Notes under the pieces: generated by a model
Database searches by the model: none
What the model saw: only the letters and a program-made list of their open reading frames with translations
What the model was told of the DNA's origin: nothing
Shown: in pieces, positions 6,049 to 11,200 of the stretch
How positions within the stretch are numbered: the first letter of the stretch is position 1
Layout of the letters: the number at the start of each line of letters is the position of its first letter
Position numbers and translations under genes: made by a program
From: Erythrobacter sp. UBA2510
Lineage (GTDB): Bacteria; Pseudomonadota; Alphaproteobacteria; Sphingomonadales; Sphingomonadaceae
DNA: 11,200 bases
Direction of reading: 5' to 3'
Assembly (NCBI GenBank): GCA_002341345.1
Contig: DDNW01000023.1
Span: forward strand, 3,513-14,712

Positions 6049-6435
6049 ATGCTAGGTCGTTTAGCGCCCCGGTCGGTCCTGATCGTGGAGGACAGCGTCC
6101 TCATTGCGATGGAGGCTGAAGAGAGCCTGCGGGAGTTCGGTTGCCGCGACATCAGTGTCGTTGGCGTGCTGGCCGATGCCATTGAGATAATCAATGATCG
6201 CAGGTTCGATTTCGTCCTGCTCGATGTCAACCTCGGCGATGAAACCACCGATACGATTGCCCTTCGCCTGCGGGCAGATGGTGTGCCATTCGCAACTGCG
6301 ACCGGTTATGGTGAGACTATCGCGGATCGCGAGGCCTTTCACGATGCGCCGGTCCTGACCAAACCCTATTCCAAGGAAGACCTGCTGTTGGTTTTACGCG
6401 ATATGCTCGCAGGCGAAGATCAAGATAATCCGTAA
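6049..6435 (+). CDS. Single-domain response regulator (receiver only)
   Basis: The 128-residue product is a complete CheY-like receiver domain with no output domain. Key residues are present: the acidic pair Glu14-Asp15 in 'VLIVEDS', the phospho-acceptor Asp59 in 'VLLDVNL', the switch Thr85 in 'ATGYGE', and the conserved Lys105 in 'LTKPYS'. It should be phosphorylated by a histidine kinase and act by protein-protein contact, or as part of a phosphorelay. 'ATGYGE' and 'KPYS' are typical of alphaproteobacterial receivers associated with HWE-type kinases, which is a family-level hint only. No kinase gene is in the window, so it is an orphan here. I see no clear Shine-Dalgarno sequence before the ATG at 6049; the fold requires a start at or before it. 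It is divergent from the Crp-type gene and convergent with parC. Confidence 0.92.
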   Translation: MLGRLAPRSVLIVEDSVLIAMEAEESLREFGCRDISVVGVLADAIEIINDRRFDFVLLDVNLGDETTDTIALRLRADGVPFATATGYGETIADREAFHDAPVLTKPYSKEDLLLVLRDMLAGEDQDNP

Positions 6436-6521
6436 CCAGATATAGCGTGCGGATTGCGCCTCTTCTGCGCGTGATGGAGTTCAATATCCGCCTTCCGTGC
6501 ATTAGCCCCCGTCTTGCCAGC

Positions 6522-8861
6522 CTAAAACCTGTTATCCTTCGGGAAGCCCGTCGGCGGCAGGCGACCGGCGGCGCCGCGCGCCACCTTCCACATGCCGATC
6601 TGGTCCTCGGTGCGGGTGCGCCCGCTCTCGCCGCCCATGCGCCATGACAGGCCATCTTCCAGCCTGAACGTGGTCGCATCGGACAGGCCCCCGTCACGGT
6701 AGCGTTGCAGCGTCACACCCTGCCCGCGCGCCATCACCGGCATCTCGTCGAGCGCAAAGACCACCAGCTTGCGATTGTCGCCCACGACCGCGATGTGATC
6801 GTCGGCAGGTTCGACGGCGCGCGCAACAACCAACCGCACCTTGTCCTTCAGATTGACGACCTGCCGCCCCTTACGGGTCTCTGCCAGCAGTTCGGCGGTT
6901 TCAGCGAGGAAGCCCTTGCCGATGGAGGAGGCGAACAGCACGCGGGCGGCCGGCGCGTGAACCAGCACCGCCACGATCTGCGCCGCGCTGTCTATGTCGA
7001 GCGTGTTCCTGACCGGCTCACCGAAACCGCGCGCCGAGGGCAGCTTGTCCGCGCCCAAAGTGAACACGCGGCCATCGTCGCCGACCAGCAGCAGCTTGTC
7101 AGTGGTCTGGCAATGGACGGCAAACGCGGCCTCGTCCCCTTCCTTGTACTTGAAGTCGCCACAGCCGTCGGTGCCCAGATCGACATGGCCCTTGGCCGCA
7201 CGCACCCAGCCCTTCTTCGAGAGGATCACCGTCACCGGCTCCTTCTCGATCATGGCGTCCATGCTGAACTCCACCACGGGCGCGGCCTCGGCAATCGTGG
7301 TGCGCCGCGCGCCGAGCGCGGTATCCTCGGCATAGTCCTTACGCAGCGCGGCGAGATCCTTCTTCAGCCGCGTCTTCTGCCGCGCCGGACTGTCGAGCAA
7401 CTTCTGCAGATCGTCCTGCTCGGCCAGCAGATCGTCCTTCTCCTGCCGCAGCTGCATCTCTTCCAGCTTGCGCAAAGACCGCAGCCGCATGTTGAGGATC
7501 GCCTCGGCCTGCCGGTCGGTGAGCGCAAACTCCGCCATCATCACCTGTTTCGGCTCGTCCTCGGTCCGGATGATTGCGATCACCCGGTCGAGGTTGAGGA
7601 AGGCGATGATATAGCCTTCGACCAGTTCCAGCCGCGCCGTGATCTGATCGAGCCTATGGCGGGTGCGACGCTGGAGGATGTCGATCTGCGCCGTGAGCCA
7701 GCTTTTCAGCACTTCCTTCAGGCCCATCACCATCGGAGCGAGCGCAGCTCCCCCTTCTCCGGCACCAACCGGCCCGACATCGAGCACGTTCATGTTGAGC
7801 GAGAAGCGCGTTTCGAGGTCGGTCAGCTTGTAGAGCGATTCCTTGAGCAGCTCCGGGTCGACATTGCGGCTGCGCGGGACGAGCACGATGCGGATGTTTT
7901 CATCGCTCTCGTCGCGCACGTCCTCCAGGATCGGCAGCTTCCTGTCCGAAATGGCCTGTGCGATCTGCTCGATCAGCTTGGCCTTTGGCACCTGGTAGGG
8001 GATTTCGGAGATGACGAGCTGCCATGCCCCGCCCTTCATCCGCTCGATCCCGGCCTCGCGATCCTCGGCATTCTCGGCCTCTGCCGCGTGGAACCGCCCG
8101 CGCACCCGGAAAGAGCCGCGCCCGGTTTCGTAAGCGGCGGAAATGGCGTCCGCGCTATCAACCACCAGCCCGCCCGTGGCGAAATCTGGGCCATGGAAGA
8201 CCTGCATCAGCTCGGCATGCGTTACATCGCGGTTGAACAGCACCAGTTCGGCGGCGTCGATCACCTCCGCGACATTATGGCTGGGGATGCTGGTCGCCAT
8301 GCCCACGGCGATGCCGCTCGCGCCATTGGCGAGCAGGTTCGGGAACAGGCCGGGCATGATGACCGGCTCCTGCTCCTCGTTATTATAGGTCGGGACGAAG
8401 TCGACCGTGCCCTCGTCCAGCCCGGCCATCAGCTGCATCGCCGTCTTCGTCAGGCGGCATTCGGTGTAGCGATAGGCGGCGGCGTTATCGCCATCGATAT
8501 TGCCGAAGTTCCCCTGCCCGTCGACCAGCGGATACCTGAGGGTGAACGGCTGGGCGAGGCGCACCATCGCGTCATAGACGGCGACGTCGCCATGCGGGTG
8601 ATACTTGCCGATCACGTCGCCGACGACGCGGGCGGATTTCTTGTAGGTGTTTGTGGGGTCCAGCTTCAGCTGGCGCATTGTCCACAGCAGGCGGCGGTGG
8701 ACCGGCTTCAGCCCGTCGCGCAGGTCCGGGAGCGAGCGCGCGGTGATCGTGGAGAGCGCATAGACGAGATAACGCTCCGACAGCGCGGAATCGAAGGGGG
8801 CATCGATAATCGAATCTCTTGGGGAATCGCCGGGTCCACCAGCCATTTCGAGCGTGTCCAT
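6522..8861 (-). CDS. parC: DNA topoisomerase IV subunit A
   Basis: The 779-residue product is the A subunit of topoisomerase IV, which with ParE cuts and passes duplex DNA to unlink daughter chromosomes. From the chosen start, the N-terminal breakage-reunion domain begins with '[13 protein letters not shown]' and '[16 protein letters not shown]'. The quinolone-determining segment '[13 protein letters not shown]' lies at 85-97, and the catalytic tyrosine is Tyr132 in 'AYRYTE'. A helical region with '[13 protein letters not shown]' is probably part of the coiled-coil gate. The last ~250 residues form a degenerate beta-pinwheel, and I do not see the GyrA-box expected of gyrase, which together with length supports ParC over GyrA. 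ATG 8861 is preferred over the ATG 30 bases upstream because AGGG (8870-8873 on this strand) is spaced 8 bases from it, while the earlier ATG has none. It is divergent from the PfpI-like gene; parE is not in the window. Confidence 0.96.
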   Translation of the reverse strand: MDTLEMAGGPGDSPRDSIIDAPFDSALSERYLVYALSTITARSLPDLRDGLKPVHRRLLWTMRQLKLDPTNTYKKSARVVGDVIGKYHPHGDVAVYDAMVRLAQPFTLRYPLVDGQGNFGNIDGDNAAAYRYTECRLTKTAMQLMAGLDEGTVDFVPTYNNEEQEPVIMPGLFPNLLANGASGIAVGMATSIPSHNVAEVIDAAELVLFNRDVTHAELMQVFHGPDFATGGLVVDSADAISAAYETGRGSFRVRGRFHAAEAENAEDREAGIERMKGGAWQLVISEIPYQVPKAKLIEQIAQAISDRKLPILEDVRDESDENIRIVLVPRSRNVDPELLKESLYKLTDLETRFSLNMNVLDVGPVGAGEGGAALAPMVMGLKEVLKSWLTAQIDILQRRTRHRLDQITARLELVEGYIIAFLNLDRVIAIIRTEDEPKQVMMAEFALTDRQAEAILNMRLRSLRKLEEMQLRQEKDDLLAEQDDLQKLLDSPARQKTRLKKDLAALRKDYAEDTALGARRTTIAEAAPVVEFSMDAMIEKEPVTVILSKKGWVRAAKGHVDLGTDGCGDFKYKEGDEAAFAVHCQTTDKLLLVGDDGRVFTLGADKLPSARGFGEPVRNTLDIDSAAQIVAVLVHAPAARVLFASSIGKGFLAETAELLAETRKGRQVVNLKDKVRLVVARAVEPADDHIAVVGDNRKLVVFALDEMPVMARGQGVTLQRYRDGGLSDATTFRLEDGLSWRMGGESGRTRTEDQIGMWKVARGAAGRLPPTGFPKDNRF

Positions 8862-8869
8862 GCGGCCCG

Positions 8870-8873
8870 CCCT
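8870..8873 (-). promoter_or_regulatory. Ribosome binding site favouring the parC start at 8861
   Basis: On the minus strand AGGG precedes ATG 8861 by 8 bases. The alternative ATG at 8891 has only CGCGCTGTCCC before it, with no purine-rich motif, so the shorter form is preferred; the 10 extra residues of the longer form contain no conserved feature. Confidence 0.55.
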
Positions 8874-8959
8874 ATCAGCCGCACGGCCCATGGGACAGCG
8901 CGGAACAGACGCCTTTCAACAAGCGTTCCATTTTCAAAGCCCAATCAAGGAGATGAAAC

Positions 8960-9496
8960 ATGGCACGCATACTTATTCTCGCCACCGACGGCTTCGAACA
9001 ATCAGAATTGATGGGGCCGCGCAAGGCGCTGGACGAAGCCGGATTCGAGACCGTACTCGCCAGCCTGGAAGAGGGCGAGATTACCGGCTGGGACAACAAG
9101 GACTGGGGCGACAGCGTTCGCGTCGATCTTACCGTCGATGAAGTTGCCAGCGGCGATTATCAGGCGCTGCTGCTGCCCGGCGGTCAGATGAACCCCGACA
9201 TCCTGCGGATGAACGAGCGCGCGGTCACGATCGTGCGCGAATTTGCGGAGGCTGGAAAGCCAGTCGCCGCGATCTGCCACGCGCCGTGGCTGTTGGCCGA
9301 GGCAGGCGTGCTCAGCGGCAAGACGGTCACCGGCTGGCCCTCGATCCGCACCGATCTGCGCAATGCAGGCGCGCATGTGGTCGACCAGGAGGTCGCCGTT
9401 GATGGCAATCTGATCACCAGCCGCAAGCCGGATGACATTCCCGCTTTTTCGGACGCGCTGATCACTGCGGTACAGGAGATGGCCGAAACGGCCTGA
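8960..9496 (+). CDS. DJ-1/PfpI-family protein (glutamine amidotransferase class I-like)
   Basis: The 178-residue product matches the PfpI/YhbO branch of the DJ-1 superfamily. It has the flavodoxin-like start 'ARILILATDGFEQSEL' with acidic residues Glu13 and Glu16, the segment 'GWDNKDWGD' (43-51) usual for this branch, 'LLLPGG' (70-75), and the nucleophile elbow 'AAICHAPWLL' (103-112) with Cys106 and His107. Members have been described as intracellular peptidases, as stress chaperones, and as glyoxalase/deglycase enzymes acting on methylglyoxal-type damage. Which activity applies cannot be decided here, and the deglycase claims are debated in the literature. AAGGAG at 8947-8952, seven bases upstream, is the best ribosome binding site in the window and suggests good expression. 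It is divergent from parC and ends before a long hairpin at 9545-9577. Confidence 0.92.
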   Translation: MARILILATDGFEQSELMGPRKALDEAGFETVLASLEEGEITGWDNKDWGDSVRVDLTVDEVASGDYQALLLPGGQMNPDILRMNERAVTIVREFAEAGKPVAAICHAPWLLAEAGVLSGKTVTGWPSIRTDLRNAGAHVVDQEVAVDGNLITSRKPDDIPAFSDALITAVQEMAETA

Positions 9497-9544
9497 CAAT
9501 TATCCGAAAACAACAGTTCGCAGGTGACGATCCTGCGCATGAAG

Positions 9545-9584
9545 CTGCCCCGTCATCACCCCTGGATGGCGGGGCAGTTTGTTT
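9545..9584 (+). terminator. Terminator after the PfpI-family gene
   Basis: A 13-bp stem (9545-9557 with 9565-9577, one G-T wobble) closes a 7-base loop and is followed by TTTGTTT at 9578-9584. The A/G bases just before the stem can pair with the first T's and extend it. It lies between convergent genes; on the minus strand the flanking T-content is poor, so it serves mainly the plus-strand gene. Confidence 0.85.
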
Positions 9585-9597
9585 AACAGGGTGCCGC

Positions 9598-9936
9598 TTA
9601 CCTACGCTGCATGTCGTGCGCGTCGCTGGGGATCCGCACTTCCAGCCCGTCGAGGCCCTCAGCCAGCACGATCTGGCAACTGAGCCGGCTGGTCGTGTGA
9701 ATATCAGCGGCGAGGTCGAGCATGTCTTCTTCCTCGTCGCTGGCGGGCGGGAGGCGGTCGAACCATTCGGACGCCACGATCACATGGCAGGTCGAGCAGG
9801 CCATCTGCCCTTCGCAGGTCCCCTCCAGCGGCATGCCCGCCGCCTGGCCCACTTCCAGCAGGCTGGTGCCCGCTTTGCCCTCGGCGTCGACCGTCTCGCC
9901 CTCGCGGGTGACGAAGTGGACTGTGACGGTGCTCAT
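9598..9936 (-). CDS. [2Fe-2S] ferredoxin, adrenodoxin/ISC type
   Basis: The 112-residue product has the cluster-binding pattern of adrenodoxin-like ferredoxins: Cys41, Cys47, Cys50 (C-X5-C-X2-C, 'CEGQMACSTC') and Cys87, preceded by 'GTSLLEVGQAAGMPLEGTC'. The acidic segment 'SDEEEDMLDLA' (66-76) is the usual partner-docking helix. Such proteins pass single electrons to Fe-S assembly machinery or cytochrome P450s in the cytoplasm. The gene follows the cysteine desulfurase stop by 8 bases on the same strand, which favours a role in iron-sulfur cluster biogenesis here; a P450 role cannot be excluded. ATG 9936 is the natural start of the fold; AGGAA lies 11 bases upstream inside the end of the desulfurase gene, so coupling is likely. 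A longer open frame upstream merely runs through the desulfurase gene in another frame. Confidence 0.93.
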   Translation of the reverse strand: MSTVTVHFVTREGETVDAEGKAGTSLLEVGQAAGMPLEGTCEGQMACSTCHVIVASEWFDRLPPASDEEEDMLDLAADIHTTSRLSCQIVLAEGLDGLEVRIPSDAHDMQRR

Positions 9937-9944
9937 GCCTTGGG

Positions 9945-11018
9945 CTATTCCTGCGTCGCTGCGGCACCCTTGATCATGGCGACCGCTTGTTCGAGCTCTT
10001 CCATAGTCGTGTAGCGCCCAAAGCCAAGGCGGATAGCGCTTTTCGCCTCCGCAGGCGACAGGCCGATGGCGGTAAGCACGTGGCTCGGCTTGCCCGATCC
10101 GCTGGCGCAGGCACTCCCCGCACTGAACATGATGTCGCGGCAATCGCTCATCAGCCGCGCGACATCGAGACCATCCTTGCGGATGCTGAAATTGGCGAAA
10201 TTGCGCTCGGTCATGCTGCCGTTGACCGTCCAGCCCGCAAACAGTTCGAGCGCACGGTCGAACAGCGACCGGGCATGGGTGTTGTCTTGCGCCATCTGCT
10301 CGGCCGCCAGCCGGGCCGCCGCGCCAAAGCCCGCACACAGCGCCGGGTTGAGCGTGCCCGAACGCAGGCCCTCCTGCAGACCGCCGGTGATCTGCGGGGT
10401 CAGCGTCACGCCATCGCGTACCCACAGCGCGCCGATCCCCTTGGGCCCGTAAAGCTTGTGTGCGCTGACCACGATCAGGTCGGCGTCTTGCGGAGGCGCG
10501 AGCTTGCCCGCGCCCTGCACCGCGTCGCACAGCATTAGCGCGCCAGCCGCATGGGCCTTGGCCGCCCATTGATCGACCGGCTGGACGGTGCCGATCTCGT
10601 TGTTGACCTGCATCACCGCGACCAGGCTCGTGCCGTCCGGCAGGTCCTGATCGGGCTGGCAAACACCGGCGCTATCGACGCTAAGATAATGACCGCGCCC
10701 CAGCGCCTTGGTAGTATCGTAAACGGCGGCATGCTCGATCGTGGAGAGGGCCATCGGGCCGTCGCCCGGTGCGCCCCTGATGGCGAGGTTGATCGCCTCG
10801 CACGCGCTGCCGGTAAAGACAACGCGCCCGCCTGCCGGAAACAGCGCCGCGACCTGCTCGCGCGCAACTTCGACCGCGGCCTTCGCCGTGCGGCCAAGCC
10901 GGTGCGGACTGTGCGGATTGCCAAAGGTTTCGCTGTCCGGTCCGCCGAGCCATCTCAGCATGGCCTCGCGGGCCTCGGGTGCGAGCGGAGTGGTAGCCTG
11001 ATTATCAAGATAGATCAT
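9945..11018 (-). CDS. Cysteine desulfurase (class V aminotransferase family)
   Basis: The 357-residue product is a PLP enzyme of the NifS/IscS family, which removes sulfur from cysteine and passes it on as persulfide for Fe-S clusters or other thio-cofactors. Seen in order: the opening 'MIYLDNQATTPLAPEAREAM'; 'NPHSPHRLGR' (34-43); His96 in 'IEHAAV' stacking on PLP; 'VNNEIG' (138-143); Asp165; the Schiff-base Lys188 in 'SAHKLYGPKG'; 'LRSGTLN' (218-224); and the sulfur-carrying Cys304 in 'SAGSACASGSGKPSHVL'. It is somewhat shorter than the usual 380-400. The segment at 69-77 reads TGSACEAIN where relatives commonly have TSGATESNN, a change in the PLP-phosphate pocket. The ATG at 11018 lacks a clear Shine-Dalgarno. 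It is downstream of a second probable desulfurase and upstream of the ferredoxin, all on one strand. IscS versus NifS naming is left open. Confidence 0.93.
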   Translation of the reverse strand: MIYLDNQATTPLAPEAREAMLRWLGGPDSETFGNPHSPHRLGRTAKAAVEVAREQVAALFPAGGRVVFTGSACEAINLAIRGAPGDGPMALSTIEHAAVYDTTKALGRGHYLSVDSAGVCQPDQDLPDGTSLVAVMQVNNEIGTVQPVDQWAAKAHAAGALMLCDAVQGAGKLAPPQDADLIVVSAHKLYGPKGIGALWVRDGVTLTPQITGGLQEGLRSGTLNPALCAGFGAAARLAAEQMAQDNTHARSLFDRALELFAGWTVNGSMTERNFANFSIRKDGLDVARLMSDCRDIMFSAGSACASGSGKPSHVLTAIGLSPAEAKSAIRLGFGRYTTMEELEQAVAMIKGAAATQE

Positions 11019-11074
11019 GGTTTTTTCATATGGCGCAAGATTTCGCGGGCGTCACCCCGAAGCTGGCGCAGGTT

Positions 11075-11092
11075 CCGGCCTTTCTTTGCCGG
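11075..11092. other. Small hairpin between the two desulfurase genes
   Basis: CCGGC (11075-11079) and GCCGG (11088-11092) form a 5-bp stem with an 8-base loop in the 110-base gap between the two minus-strand genes. No T-run follows on the minus strand, so it is not a convincing terminator; it may be a processing or attenuation site, or nothing. Confidence 0.25.
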
Positions 11093-11128
11093 TAAGCTTG
11101 AAAAAGCGGTGGTTGAGGTAGCGCGATT

Positions 11129-11200
11129 TCAGGACAGGGAGGCCCACGCCTCGGCAAAGGCGTCGAGATCGGCGGGCGTCGTGTTCCAGCCGAGGCTGAC
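11129..11200 (-). CDS. Second cysteine desulfurase, C-terminal end only (probable)
   Basis: The minus strand is open from the window edge to a TGA at 11129-11131, giving the last 23 residues: 'VSLGWNTTPADLDAFAEAW' followed by ASLS. 'SLGW.TT..D.D.F...W' is the characteristic last strand and helix of cysteine desulfurases (compare 'RLGFGRYTTMEELEQAV' at the end of the neighbouring complete enzyme). This would place two cysteine desulfurase genes in tandem, about 110 bases apart, upstream of the ferredoxin. The call rests on a short segment and on context; the catalytic parts are outside the window. Confidence 0.72.
   Translation of the reverse strand, partial: VSLGWNTTPADLDAFAEAWASLS

Noticed and set aside
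6705..9011. Very long open frame (768 codons) on the plus strand antisense to parC
   Set aside because: It mirrors parC codon by codon. The minus-strand product has all topoisomerase motifs, while the plus-strand product is a His/Arg/Leu-rich low-information sequence, as expected from the shadow of a high-GC gene.
9937..10662. Long N-terminal extension of the ferredoxin frame into the desulfurase gene
   Set aside because: The extension is an out-of-frame reading of the cysteine desulfurase. The ferredoxin fold begins at the ATG at 9936, with no sign of a fusion or frameshift.

Overview
The window looks like ordinary chromosome of a high-GC alphaproteobacterium. Gene content and protein style suggest Sphingomonadales, perhaps Erythrobacteraceae or Sphingomonadaceae; this is inferred from family resemblance, not from a search. 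Genes are densely packed on both strands, no gap without a gene reaches 300 bases, and I see no insertion sequence, integrase, CRISPR array, tRNA or rRNA.

Layout. (1) 1-1402, plus strand: the tail of a probable CoA-pyrophosphatase-type Nudix hydrolase, overlapping by 8 bases the CCA-adding tRNA nucleotidyltransferase gene. (2) 1635-3031, plus strand: two envelope genes. One is an unrecognised secreted protein made of two copies of a small beta-type lobe joined by an Ala-rich linker, closed by a clear intrinsic terminator. The other is an exported monohaem cytochrome c with a Met/Gly/His-rich extension. (3) 3062-5055: a glutathione S-transferase (minus) divergent from an intracellular polyhydroxyalkanoate depolymerase, phaZ (plus). 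(4) 5099-6435: a Crp/Fnr-family regulator (minus) divergent from a stand-alone receiver-domain response regulator (plus); this block has visibly lower GC than its neighbours. (5) 6522-9496: parC (topoisomerase IV subunit A, minus) divergent from a DJ-1/PfpI-family gene (plus). (6) 9598-11200, minus strand: a [2Fe-2S] ferredoxin downstream of a cysteine desulfurase, which is itself downstream of the cut-off end of what looks like a second cysteine desulfurase. Together these form a small iron-sulfur/sulfur-mobilisation operon.

I do not see an obviously new multi-gene system. The most unusual items are the duplicated-lobe secreted protein, the metal-ligand-rich extension on the cytochrome, the perfect palindromes in front of the cytochrome and the Crp-type regulator, the substituted PLP-pocket motif in the cysteine desulfurase, and the tandem desulfurase arrangement at the right edge.
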